DNA of 64,000 bases from Gonocerus acuteangulatus (taxonomy: Eukaryota; Arthropoda; Insecta; Hemiptera; Coreidae): contig OX328126.1 of NCBI GenBank assembly GCA_946811695.1, forward strand, positions 5,664,962-5,728,961. The letters are read 5' to 3'. Shown here piece after piece: positions 1 to 10,949 of the stretch; the stretch's first letter is position 1, and each line of letters opens with the position of its first letter. The notes under the pieces were generated by a model that did not search any database, had not been told where the DNA came from, and saw only the letters and a list, made by a program, of their open reading frames with translations. The position numbers and the translations under genes were made by a program.

Positions 1-110
1 ACCGAGGAAGAAACAAGTACCTGGCTGAAGAAGATGGAGATGAATCCATCGAAATATTCCGGGAAGAAGTGAGGAGGAGTACCACCGCTGGAGAAAAATG
101 CCGTGCCATC

Positions 111-160
<50 letters not shown>
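1..160 (+). repeat. 3' end of a dispersed repeat with (TA)n tail
   Basis: Positions 1-112 are almost identical to 9379-9490 and to the reverse complement of about 8945-9065. In both + strand copies the unit ends in a (TA)n run (here about 113-160). This is the pattern of a retrotransposon-like repeat whose 3' end is a simple-sequence tail. I do not recognise the family. Confidence 0.7.
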
Positions 161-162
<2 letters not shown>

Positions 163-226
163 TGTATTTTTGTTCTTCTTCTTCTTCTTTTAGTAAAGCC
201 TTATTGGTCAAAAAATTGCTTCAACA

Positions 227-741
227 CTTCTTTTACATCATTTTATTCATGTCGACTAGTTTCTGGCAACTTGCCGTCTCATCACAGACAAACATTTCTT
301 ATACATTTTATTCATGTCGACTAGTTTCTGGCAACTTGCCGTCTCATCATAGACAAACATTTCTTATACATTTTATTCATGTCGACTAGTTTCTGGCAAC
401 TTGCCGTCTCATCATAGACAAACATTTCTTATACATTTTATTCATGTCGACTAGTTTCTGGCAACTTGCCGTCTCATCATAGACAAACATTTCTTATACA
501 TTTTATTCATGTCGACTAGTTTCTGGCAACTTGCCGTCTCATCATAGACAAACATTACTTATACATTTTATTCATGTCGACTAGTTTCTGGCAACTTGCC
601 GTCTCATCATAGACAAACATTACTTATACATTTTATTCATGTCGACTAGTTTCTGGCAACTTGCCGTCTCATCACAGACAAACATTTCTTATACATTTTA
701 TTCATGTCGACTAGTTTCTGGCAACTTGCCGTCTCATCACG
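227..741 (-). repeat. Left arm: 8 copies of the 65-bp monomer
   Basis: The word GTCGACTAG recurs at 250, 315, 380, 445, 510, 575, 640 and 705, exactly 65 bp apart. The monomer runs in the opposite orientation to the large array at 911. The copies are nearly identical, with a T/A variant (catttctt / cattactt) as in the other arm. Confidence 0.95.
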
Positions 742-910
742 TCAAAGTAATCGTCATTTATAACATCCTCAAAAACAAACAAAAAAAAATTAAAAGTTTT
801 TTTTTTTTTTAAATCTAACATTACAATCACCAGCCGTTGCTGGTCTCGTACAATCACCAGCCGTTGCTGGTCTCGTACAAAAGATAATCAGTCCAGCGCG
901 ACGACTACGC
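742..910. other. Core of the foldback element
   Basis: Non-satellite spacer between the inverted arms. It has an A-rich stretch, a T-run, and a 28-bp direct duplication (about 821-848 and 849-876, key word CCAGCCGTTGCTGG, itself a short palindrome). There is no coding potential. Confidence 0.8.
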
Positions 911-3900
911 TGTATAAGAAATGTTTGTCTATGATGAGACGGCAAGTTGCCAGAAACTAGTCGACATGAATAAAATGTATAAGAAATGTTTGTCTATGAT
1001 GAGACGGCTAGTTGCCAGAAACTAGTCGACATGAATAAAATGTATAAGAAATGTTTGTCTATGATGAGAGGCCAAGTTGCCAGAAACTAGTCGACATGAA
1101 TAAAATGTATAAGAAATGTTTGTCTATGATGAGACGGCTAGTTGCCAGAAACTAGTCGACATGAATAAAATGTATAAGAAATGGTTGTCTATGATGAGAC
1201 GGCAAGTTGCCAGAAACTAGTCGACATGAATAAAATGTATAAGAAATGTTTGTCTATGATGAGACGGCAAGTTGCCAGAAACTAGTCGACATGAATAAAA
1301 TCTATAAGAAATGTTTGTCTATGATGAGACGGCAAGTTGCCAGAAACTAGTCGACATGAATAAAATGTATAAGAAATGTTTGTCTATGATGAGACGGCAA
1401 GTTGCCAGAAACTAGTCGACATGAATAAAATGTATAAGAAATGTTTGTCTATGATGAGACGGCAAGTTGCCAGAAACTAGTCGACATGAATAAAATGTAT
1501 AAGTAATGTTTGTCTATGATGAGACGGCAAGTTGCCAGAAACTAGTCGACATGAATAAAATGTATAAGTAATGTTTGTCTATGATGAGACGGCAAGTTGC
1601 CAGAAACTAGTCGACATGAATAAAATGTATAAGAAATGTTTGTCTATGATGAGACGGCAAGTTGCCAGAAACTAGTCGACATGAATAAAATGTATAAGTA
1701 ATGTTTGTCTATGATGAGACGGCAAGTTGCCAGAAACTAGTCGACATGAATAAAATGTATAAGTAATGTTTGTCTATGATGAGACGGCAAGTTGCCAGAA
1801 ACTAGTCGACATGAATAAAATGTATAAGAAATGTTTGTCTATGATGAGACGGCAAGTTGCCAGAAACTAGTCGACATGAATAAAATGTATAAGTAATGTT
1901 TGTCTATGATGAGACGGCAAGTTGCCAGAAACTAGTCGACATGAATAAAATGTATAAGAAATGTTTGTCTATGATGAGACGGCAAGTTGCCAGAAACTAG
2001 TCGACATGAATAAAATCTATAAGAAATGTTTGTCTATGATGAGACGGCAAGTTGCCAGAAACTAGTCGACATGAATAAAATGTATAAGTAATGTTTGTCT
2101 ATGATGAGACGGCAAGTTGCCAGAAACTAGTCGACATGAATAAAATGTATAAGAAATGTTTGTCTATGATGAGACGGCAAGTTGCCAGAAACTAGCCGAC
2201 ATGAATAAAATGTATAAGAAATGTTTGTCTATGATGAGACGGCAAGTTGCCAGAAACTAGTCGACATGAATAAAATGTATAAGAAATGTTTGTCTATGAT
2301 GAGACGGCAAGTTGCCAGAAACTAGTCGACATGAATAAAATGTATAAGAAATGTTTGTCTATGATGAGACGGCAAGTTGCCAGAAACTAGTCGACATGAA
2401 TAAAATGTATAAGAAATGTTTGTCTATGATGAGACGGCAAGTTGCCAGAAACTAGTCGACATGAATAAAATGTATAAGAAATGTTTGTCTATGATGAGAC
2501 GGCAAGTTGCCAGAAACTAGCCGACATGAATAAAATGTATAAGAAATGTTTGTCTATGATGAGACGGCAAGTTGCCAGAAACTAGCCGACATGAATAAAA
2601 TGTATAAGTAATGTTTGTCTATGATGAGACGGCAAGTTGCCAGAAACTAGTCGACATGAATAAAATGTATAAGTAATGTTTGTCTATGATGAGACGGCAA
2701 GTTGCCAGAAACTAGTCGACATGAATAAAATCTATAAGAAATGTTTGTCTATGATGAGACGGCAAGTTGCCAGAAACTAGTCGACATGAATAAAATGTAT
2801 AAGTAATGTTTGTCTATGATGAGACGGCAAGTTGCCAGAAACTAGTCGACATGAATAAAATGTATAAGAAATGTTTGTCTATGATGAGACGGCAAGTTGC
2901 CAGAAACTAGCCGACATGAATAAAATGTATAAGAAATGTTTGTCTATGATGAGACGGCAAGTTGCCAGAAACTAGTCGACATGAATAAAATGTATAAGAA
3001 ATGTTTGTCTATGATGAGACGGCAAGTTGCCAGAAACTAGTCGACATGAATAAAATGTATAAGAAATGTTTGTCTATGATGAGACGGCAAGTTGCCAGAA
3101 ACTAGTCGACATGAATAAAATGTATAAGAAATGTTTGTCTATGATGAGACGGCAAGTTGCCAGAAACTAGTCGACATGAATAAAATGTATAAGAAATGTT
3201 TGTCTATGATGAGACGGCAAGTTGCCAGAAACTAGCCGACATGAATAAAATGTATAAGAAATGTTTGTCTATGATGAGACGGCAAGTTGCCAGAAACTAG
3301 CCGACATGAATAAAATGTATAAGTAATGTTTGTCTATGATGAGACGGCAAGTTGCCAGAAACTAGTCGACATGAATAAAATGTATAAGTAATGTTTGTCT
3401 ATGATGAGACGGCAAGTTGCCAGAAACTAGTCGACATGAATAAAATGTATAAGAAATGTTTGTCTATGATGAGACGGCAAGTTGCCAGAAACTAGTCGAC
3501 ATGAATAAAATGTATAAGAAATGTTTGTCTATGATGAGACGGCAAGTTGCCAGAAACTAGTCGACATGAATAAAATGTATAAGAAATGTTTGTCTATGAT
3601 GAGACGGCAAGTTGCCAGAAACTAGCCGACATGAATAAAATGTATAAGAAATGTTTGTCTATGATGAGACGGCAAGTTGCCAGAAACTAGCCGACATGAA
3701 TAAAATGTATAAGTAATGTTTGTCTATGATGAGACGGCAAGTTGCCAGAAACTAGTCGACATGAATAAAATGTATAAGTAATGTTTGTCTATGATGAGAC
3801 GGCAAGTTGCCAGAAACTAGCCGACATGAATAAAATGTATAAGAAATGTTTGTCTATGATGAGACGGCAAGTTGCCAGAAACTAGCCGACATGAATAAAA

Positions 3901-4551
3901 TGTATAAGTAATGTTTGTCTATGATGAGACGGCAAGTTGCCAGAAACTAGTCGACATGAATAAAATGTATAAGTAATGTTTGTCTATGATGAGACGGCAA
4001 GTTGCCAGAAACTAGTCGACATGAATAAAATGTATAAGAAATGTTTGTCTATGATGAGACGGCAAGTTGCCAGAAACTAGTCGACATGAATAAAATGTAT
4101 AAGAAATGTTTGTCTATGATGAGACGGCAAGTTGCCAGAAACTAGCCGACATGAATAAAATGTATAAGTAATGTTTGTCTATGATGAGACGGCAAGTTGC
4201 CAGAAACTAGTCGACATGAATAAAATGTATAAGTAATGTTTGTCTATGATGAGACGGCAAGTTGCCAGAAACTAGTCGACATGAATAAAATGTATAAGTA
4301 ATGTTTGTCTATGATGAGACGGCAAGTTGCCAGAAACTAGTCGACATGAATAAAATGTATAAGTAATGTTTGTCTATGATGAGACGGCAAGTTGCCAGAA
4401 ACTAGTCGACATGAATAAAATGTATAAGAAATGTTTGTCTATGATGAGACGGCAAGTTGCCAGAAACTAGTCGACATGAATAAAATGTATAAGAAATGTT
4501 TGTCTATGATGAGACGGCAAGTTGCCAGAAACTAGTCGACATGAATAAAAT
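911..4551 (+). repeat. Right arm: 56 copies of the 65-bp satellite monomer
   Basis: The word TCGACATGAATAAAAT recurs every 65 bp from 961 to 4536, giving 56 units in 3641 bp. Variation is limited to a few diagnostic sites: aagAaatg/aagTaatg, ctagTcgac/ctagCcgac and aaaatGtat/aaaatCtat. The first five units carry extra private changes (GGCTAG, GAGGCC, GGTTG), as expected at the edge of a homogenised array. Confidence 0.97.
2016..3445 (+). repeat. 715-bp higher-order repeat (11 monomers, twice)
   Basis: Scoring the three diagnostic sites unit by unit, units 1-11 from 2016 and units 1-11 from 2731 show the same series. Unit 1 has the tCtat variant, unit 2 has aagT, units 3, 8 and 9 have ctagC, units 10 and 11 have aagT. 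The two blocks are therefore one 11-mer (715 bp) duplicated in tandem. The tCtat variant also occurs at 1301, again 715 bp upstream, but the unit series there differs. Confidence 0.9.
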
Positions 4552-4583
4552 GATGTAAAAGAAGTGTTGAAGCAATTTTTATC

Positions 4584-4819
4584 ACCTCTTCAGAACAACC
4601 ACCGGACATGACTACCTACAGGCTCACCTGCACAGAATCGGCGTAGTCGAGACAGACATCTGTCCACTGTGCAATGGTGGCAGAAAGGACGCTCCACACC
4701 TTACATCCTGTAGTGCGCTAAGCTCCCCTGAGTGTGACGATATAAATTTACTGCTTTCCTCCCTGTACTGGTCTGCGAGGCGCTTGATGGCAGAATTGCC
4801 TCGTGCGGGCGTAGGATAA
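4584..4819 (+). pseudogene. C-terminal remnant of a non-LTR retrotransposon polyprotein
   Basis: An open frame of about 77 residues ends at TAA 4817-4819. It reads FRTTTGHDYLQAHLHRIGVV, then a zinc-finger-like CPLCN...H...C pattern. This 'RTGH...LHRIG...CPLC...HLL..C' arrangement is the usual C-terminus, after the RT and RNase H domains, of Jockey/R1-type LINEs. It is truncated at the 5' side by the foldback element and has no start codon. It is a dead fragment. Confidence 0.75.
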
Positions 4820-4876
4820 AGTAAAGTATTTTTTGACCTATATATATGAAGAGGTCAAGTTACGAGAGAATATATA

Positions 4877-5432
4877 TCTATATATATAAAAATCACTTGT
4901 TCTGTCTGTTTGTTTGTTCCTTATACAAATCCACACTGTTCGACCGATTTTGTCTATACTCGGTACACACGTAGATCTTAATCTGGGGATTGTCGTAGGC
5001 TAAGTCAAAAACGTCTTATAGCTGTCTGTCTGTATGTTTGTCCCTTATACAAAGCCACACCGTTCGTCCGATTTTGACTAAACTCGGTACACAGGTAGAT
5101 CCTAATCTGGAGAGTGCCGTAAGCAAGGTCAAAAACCTCTACCAGCTGTCTGTCTGTACGTTTGTTCTTTATACAAATCCACACCATTTCACAGATTGTG
5201 ATCAAACTTGGCATACATGTACGTCTTGATAGGCATTGCCAAGTTTTTACCAAACTTGGCATACATGTATGTCTTGATACGGGGGGTGCTATAGGTTATG
5301 TCAAAGTCGTCTAGGACCCACAGTTGGGAGGTCACGGGTTAGATTTTAATAATACTTATTTGGTTTTTAATTTATTTAGGCTTTTCTATATGCAAAAAGC
5401 AGGTGTAGCATGGCACGCCGGGTAACGGCTAG
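4877..5432 (+). mobile_element. Non-autonomous Helitron
   Basis: The segment starts with TCTATATATATAAAA and ends GCCGGGTAACGGCTAG, with host A at 4876 and T at 5433. This fits Helitron insertion between A and T, a 5' TC end and a 3' CTAG end preceded by a small GCCG/CGGC hairpin. The interior is about 3.5 tandem copies of a roughly 123-bp unit, marked by 'cttatacaaa.ccacac' near 4920, 5042 and 5165. No Rep/helicase is encoded, so it would depend on helper proteins elsewhere. Confidence 0.75.
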
Positions 5433-5760
5433 TATATATATAATGTTCTACTAACATTTAGAATCCGGCAATTAAAGCAATTGGGTTAACTTCCTCGGCA
5501 CGAGAAGCTCCGTTCTGGCTGTTTACTCTAATAGTATTCTAGAAATAACACTTCAGGAGGCAATAAGTGGTCTCCGTGAGGTTAAGATTTCCCGAGGATA
5601 CCCTTATAGAGGTCTGTCTTTGTAGGCCTAATGTTGTGGAGTTCAACGAGTCGGCGCGAAACCTGTTTAATATAACAATTACCACATAATAATAAATATT
5701 GGGGGTATTTATTTTATTTTCGGGCTTCAACAGCTGTCATTTGGCACTCTTAAATATAAC
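5433..5760. other. Unassigned sequence
   Basis: No gene, splice-flanked frame or repeat structure recognised here. Confidence 0.5.
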
Positions 5761-5975
5761 CTAAAGCAGGCTGCACGCGATTCAGGCAGTCCTGTCAAGT
5801 AGACCCGGACAGTCCGCCTGAAAGCCGGTCGTCTGAATGTGTATATATTCCGGCCGGTCTGTCAGTTAAGACTGTTCAAGCGGGCGGATTATATACGCGT
5901 TCAGGCTACCGGCTTTCAGGCGGACTGTTCAGGTCTAACTGACAGGCCTGTCTGACCGTGTGTAGTCTGCTTTAG
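5761..5975. mobile_element. GC-richer MITE with long terminal inverted repeats
   Basis: The left end CTAAAGCAGGCTGCAC matches the reverse complement of the right end, and the arms continue imperfectly for about 75 bp (shared word CCGCCTGAAAGCCGG on each side). The whole unit is 215 bp and clearly richer in GC than its surroundings. No coding capacity; target duplication not clear. Confidence 0.75.
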
Positions 5976-6089
5976 GGTTGAAGAAGTGCTCTTTAATTGA
6001 GTGATAAAAGCCCTTAAAATAAATAAAAAAAATGCGTGATACACGTAGGGAACAAAATCAGGATACAGCCCCAAAAAAAATTCCACATA

Positions 6090-6343
6090 TCGTCCCTACA
6101 ATGTCAAACTATCGAATATACAAAATCTCGTTTTTAGAATCGAGAGTTAGCTCTTAGATTGTGGAGAATACGGCTTGTCGCTAATTGTCCCAACTCTAAC
6201 CCCTTTAGAATAGCCTTTAATGCCTTAAATAAAGTATGGAATAAGACCATTTTTCAATATATTAGTTCTTCTATGGATAGAATATGTTCGTTCTCTAGTT
6301 TACTTCGATTTGCATATTCGATAGTTTCACATGGTAGGGACGA
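6090..6343. mobile_element. TA-flanked MITE (Tc1/mariner-type), short copy
   Basis: The terminal inverted repeats read TCGTCCCTACAATGTCAAAC and, reversed, nearly the same for about 30 bp. TA lies outside both ends, as for Tc1/mariner insertions. The same ends and part of the interior recur in a longer copy at 22657-23334, so this is one family in two sizes. Confidence 0.8.
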
Positions 6344-7335
6344 TACAGTCAACTATCGATAAATCGATTTTCAAGGGACCGTGAAAAAATGTTCGACCTC
6401 CCACAGCTGTGACATGATGAGTAATTTCAGTTATTGATTGAAAGCTTATGGCAAAGAGCTCTTGATAAGCTTCGAGAATAACCTCATGAAGGCATTCCTG
6501 TCAATTGTAAAATATGAGTTATGGTTCTTCAATGAATGCCGCTGAGGGGCTCGTTTTCCAATATACTTTTAATTTTTTTATACTAGTAGACGATTTTTTA
6601 AAAACTCAAACGAGATATTTTTGCGTAAGGCTGGACCTACATTGGACCCGTATTTCCCCTGATCCGATCCGATCCGATTTCGTTTGACCGATATCGGCTG
6701 ACGTAAGTGCCTACATTACTCCCGACCCGATCCGATTCGATTTAGTCACAGCTCGTCAGTAATGACCTCGTAGTGAAGTGAAAATGAGTTATTAATTTAA
6801 GAAATACCACCTAATAAGCATAGAAACCTTCGATTATGTTGAATGTTGGGGGTATTCATATTTTAAAATTATTTATAAGAAAGGTAGATAAGATAGATAG
6901 ATAAATAGTCTTTATTAGGCAACAAAAAAAAACATAATCAAACAACAAAACAAATTCTAACAAATTATACAAGCGTGCCTACAGAAATATATTGTAGACA
7001 AAACAATTGCTATAATACCACATACATATAACTCTCAAGAATAATACTCTTGGCTAACTGCCATCAGAGGGTGGTAATACCAACCATAGTAATAACATTA
7101 ATATGTGAAAAAATCAAAAAAGGCAAAGACAATGTATAAGAAAGGTAGCTAGAAGGTCATTATGTATATAAACATCTTTCCATGTAATTTAATAGACAAG
7201 GGAAACAAAAACAAAAATGTGAAGTGACAAAGTTGTTTTAAATTTTATTAACTTTAATTTTTTAAAAAAAATGCATTGAAATCTGTTAAGATGTAGACCT
7301 TTTTGAAACACAGTCGAGGCTACCAGAAATAACAA

Positions 7336-8164
7336 GCTGAGCTGAACTCCATGCTGTAATACTTGCTTTAGACAACATACCTACTTCTCAACACAAGAAC
7401 ATAACAATTTGCACTGACTCACTCAGCACATTACTGACACTACAGGACATTTACAGTGACAATCCATTAACGATACTTATATTTGACAAACTTTCGGTAC
7501 TGAACAAAACTGTGACTATGTACTGGTTACCTGGCCACGAAGACATTGAACCTAGTACTGAAGTAGACATACAAGCAAAACTTGCAGCACGAAAAGACCA
7601 ACTAGACATTCAGGACTCGACGTAGCAGGACTTATTGACAGAGGCCAAGACAATAATTACAAAAAGGTGGCAGGAGACGTGGTACAAGACAATACATAAT
7701 AAGTTAGGAGGGGTCTCCCGTGGTCTAGTGGCTAGCGCGCTAGATTCATAAGCGGGAGATGGTGGGTTCGATCCCCACCGGCGCCTGAAATTTCCTCATC
7801 TCAGGGCTCGCTGAGAAAATTCCTGGCTGCACCCTGGACGTCGGCGCTAATGGCCACGATTTGTCGATGCGCCGTAAAAAAAAAATAATAATAAAAAAAA
7901 AAAGTTAGGATAAATTAAAGAAACAATTCAGCATGGTCTTCAAGCAGCAGAAGTAACAGGCCGGCTGAGGATAGGCCATTCACTACCGACTCACTCTTAC
8001 CTCATGACTAGACAGGACAGACCAATATGCCAGTACTGTAATACAACTCTCACCATTAAACACATCCTCACAGACTGTAGACTGAGACAAAATCATATCC
8101 TCCCACACAACATGAACCAACTACTTACAGATGACAGTCACTACATAGGACTGTTATTATCTTA
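7336..8164 (+). pseudogene. Non-LTR retrotransposon RNase H and C-terminal remnant
   Basis: The frame 7345-7625 reads ELHAVILALDN, then CTDSLSTLLTLQDIYSDNPL and MYWLPGHEDIEPSTEVD, which are the Glu, TDS Asp and LPGH...D regions of the RNase H domain of I/Jockey-type LINEs. After an interruption by the SINE at 7710-7901 the coding sense resumes at about 7961-8164 with RLRIGHSLPTHSYLM, a CQYC...H...C motif and a stop. In-frame stops (one about 7342 and one at 7624) make it a pseudogene. Confidence 0.75.
7710..7901 (+). mobile_element. tRNA-derived SINE with 9-bp target duplication
   Basis: The head has a pol III A box (around gtggtctagtggctagcg) and B box GGTTCGATCCC (7765-7775). The body ends in the module GGCGCTAATGGCCACGATTT ... 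TGCGCCGT followed by an A-rich tail. AAGTTAGGA is present on both sides (7701-7709, 7902-7910). It sits inside the LINE remnant, so it is younger than that fragment. Confidence 0.9.
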
Positions 8165-8636
8165 AAAGAGAAAACATTTATGACTTAATCTAAACTTTAT
8201 TTATGTAATTACTCTATTCAATTTCTTTATTTTATTTCTTTATTAAATAAAGAATAAATAAATGCTGTGTGGGAAAATGCAGAAAATGTGAAGTTAACTT
8301 TTACAAATGGCAAGAAACATGCCTACTATGTATATTTGTATTAACATGTAGTATTTATTATGTTAAAGCTGTTAAGTCGCCTTAGTTGCGAGCAAACTAA
8401 AATTAATAAATAAATTTTGAAACACAATATGTGGTTAGGCGCCATTTTGCTTCGTCGGCCCGAAATCGGTCTAGAAACAAACAACTTTGAACGGCCGAGA
8501 ATCGGTGGCCATCGGATCAAGTTCAGTCAGGACCAATGTAGGCATCTCCATTGAGATGCATGTGTTTGTTTTTCTTCCGACAGTCGGTGCCTATCGGATC
8601 GGATCGAATTGGGGCCAATGTAGGTGCCCCCTAAGG

Positions 8637-8890
8637 CAATGTTTATAGAACATGAAAAAAAAATCAAAATCGGCCACTATTTGTCAATTGGAATGGAATG
8701 GCCCACGGATACGTTGTTATTTTTCATTTATACCATAATGAGTAATTTCCCACCTGTGCTTCAGTTGACTTTTTAGCACTTTCCTCCGAAGGAAAGTAGC
8801 TATTGAGGTTGCACTCATGACGGAATTTTTCAAAAATTTCTCCAAATCTTTATCGATCCTAGCTAGTAGACACCGAAAATGACCCCCGTT
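8637..8890. other. Unassigned sequence
   Basis: Short AT-rich interval between two repeats; nothing recognised. Confidence 0.4.
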
Positions 8891-9185
8891 AAAATTTATG
8901 TATATATATATGTTTGATGTTATTTTTCGTCGCTGGGATAGTATTTTTGGATGGAACGGCATTTTTCTCCAGCGGTGTTACTCCTCCTCACTTCTTCCTG
9001 GAATATTTCGATGGATTCATCTCCATCTTCTTCAGCCAGGTACTTGTTTCTTCCTCGGTGGTAGCCAAGGGAATGATATTTTTCTCGATCTGGGCTCCTT
9101 TTCTCCCCTCTAGCCACAGTATCGGCGGAAGAATGGTGTTGAAGCTCCCTGGTGTAGTTGGGATTCTCTCCGTTAGTAGCGCTGA

Positions 9186-9244
<59 letters not shown>

Positions 9245-9494
9245 GCAATACCATCAGCGCTACTAACGGAGAGAATCCCAACTACACCAGGGAGCTTCAA
9301 CACCATTCGTCCGCCGATACTGTGGCTAGAGGGGAGAAAAGGAGCCCAGATCGAGAAAAATATCATTTCCCTTGGCTACCACCGAGGAAGAAACAAGTAC
9401 CTGGCTGAAGAAGATGGAGATGAATCCATCGGAATATTCCAGGAAGAAGTGAGGAGGAGTACCACCGCTGGAGAAAAATGCCGTTCCATCCAAA

Positions 9495-9540
<46 letters not shown>
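8891..9540. repeat. Head-to-head palindromic repeat around a poly-A core
   Basis: The left arm (about 8950-9188) is the reverse complement of the right arm (about 9244-9490), centred on a run of more than 50 A at 9190-9243. Each arm corresponds to the repeat whose 3' end is seen at 1-112. The right arm ends in (TA)n at 9497-9539, and the left arm is bounded by a short TA run near 8900. The arms have long open frames on both strands (for example LAEEDGDESIGIFQEEVRRS) that I cannot assign to a family. Confidence 0.85.
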
Positions 9541-9541
<1 letters not shown>

Positions 9542-10110
9542 TTTAACACGATAGCGGCCAGAGTTTTTGTTTTTTCGTCACGAAACTTGGTATATAGCAT
9601 TCAATTAGCAAACGATTGAACGAGTTCATTAACCACCAAAATCGGTCCACCGGAAGGGGGGGGGGGGTTTACCCCGAACCCAAAACACTAATTTGACCAT
9701 GCCAGCCGTAATATTTGTTATAATTCAACGAAACTTGGTATTCGTAGTGGTAATATAGAGAGAAAAGGGAGATGTAAAAATAAACTAAATCGGTTCATTA
9801 GGAGGGGGGGTTTACTTCGGACCCACAATACCAATTCGCCACTACCAGCCGTGATTTTTGTTATATTTCGACGAAACTCGGTATTCGTATTGGTAATCTA
9901 CAGGTAAAAATGTGTTGTAAAAATAAACTAAATCGGTTCATTAGGAGGGGGGGGGGTTTACTCCGGACCCAAATTACTAATATACTCATACCGGTCGTAA
10001 TTTCTGCTGCATTGTAACGAAACGCGGTATACGTCGTGGGTAACTCATGGGAAAGAAGTGTTGTAAAAATGAGCTAAATCGGTTAATCGGAAAGGGGGGT
10101 TTACTTGATA
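9541..10110 (+). repeat. About 3.8 copies of a ~145-bp tandem repeat
   Basis: The word CGAAAC(T/G)(T/C)GGTAT recurs at about 9581, 9730, 9872 and 10018. Each unit also has 'aaatcggt..at..gg' followed by a poly-G run and 'gtttac'. Copies are diverged (roughly 70-80 percent by eye). The layout resembles the tandem units inside the Helitron at 4877, but Helitron ends were not found here. Confidence 0.75.
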
Positions 10111-10940
10111 ATATATTTCAATAGAATAGCCTGCCAGACGTAGGTTCGCATGGCCGCCGCAAGGAGCGCTTTCTACCACTAGAGGGACTGTATCCTGTTC
10201 CTGCGTCAGATGAAAAGTCGAAAATATGAAGTTTTTTGTATAAATTAAGTAGTGTAGTAGGTACCACGTGTAAACATAACTCTGGAAGCAAATTAACTAC
10301 AAAATTAATAGTTACTCATTACAAAATTAAAAGAAAACTATTCATGTTTTTATTTTATTTATGTAGGATATTTTAAGCAAATTGTTCTGGAAAGCAGTCT
10401 AAACTACCCAAATTCTGAGGAAAGTGCTTAGTTATGCATCTCCTGCGTGACGGGCTTTTTTCCTTCATGATTCGTAGATTCGAAATGTGCAATACAAAAA
10501 TTTGACCCTGAAAAACATTCCAGGGTCAATTTTGTGGGGGTCAAAATTGGGGTTATTTTATCCGATCTCCCATATTGGAGAATCATCTGGCTAAAGGATG
10601 ACAATTTTTTTTTTTTTTTTTTACACCCTGTAAATATTTACAAGAAACGTCTATTTGAACTGTTATTGAGTTAGTATATACAAATGTATATCTCTCTGTT
10701 CAGTAACTGTAAAATAATATCCAAACTTATTTTTAACATTGTTTTCCATTTTTTTTTCAAAATAACTTGTGATTAAATGTTACTTAGATGTGTAAGTATG
10801 CGATGATTGACGTCACAGGTTTCCAAGAAGGTTGTGATTATAACAAGTAGATGCATATTACTTGCATCCACATTGTGCTACTAGACCGATGCTTAATAGT
10901 AAATGAAACCATACTTAGACTATTACTTGTGTAAGTATTA
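10111..10940. other. Unassigned AT-rich sequence
   Basis: No supported exon, RNA gene or structured repeat. Contains an 18-base T-run at about 10605-10622. Confidence 0.5.
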
Positions 10941-10949
10941 TATTATAAT

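Larger units (their letters stand above)
216..4580. mobile_element. Foldback-type element with tandem-repeat inverted arms
   Basis: The outer about 30 bases (from about 216, core GCTTCAACACTTCTTTTACA) recur as the reverse complement at about 4551-4580. Inside them both arms are built of the same 65-bp monomer in opposite orientation: 8 copies on the left and 56 on the right, around a core of about 170 bp. Long inverted repeats made of internal tandem repeats are the hallmark of foldback (FB/Galileo-like) DNA elements; that assignment is by architecture only. No transposase is present. No convincing target duplication could be defined at the edges. Confidence 0.7.
6631..8631. mobile_element. 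2-kb TIR DNA element carrying nested insertions
   Basis: The ends carry GGACCTACATTGGACCC (left) and the inverse CCAATGTAGGTGCCCCC (right). They are flanked by TAAGG at 6626-6630 and 8632-8636, a likely 5-bp target duplication. Each end has a second, subterminal copy of the 'cctacatt...gatccgatccg' motif, inside the terminal one. No transposase frame of its own is visible; the interior holds a LINE fragment and a SINE. The superfamily is not assigned. Confidence 0.65.

Noticed and set aside
911..4551. CRISPR-like array of regular repeats
   Set aside because: Units are head-to-tail 65-bp copies without unique spacers, in arthropod nuclear DNA; it is a satellite.
9158..9619. Lysine-rich protein frames across the poly-A core
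   Set aside because: Created by poly-A and (TA)n inside a palindromic repeat.
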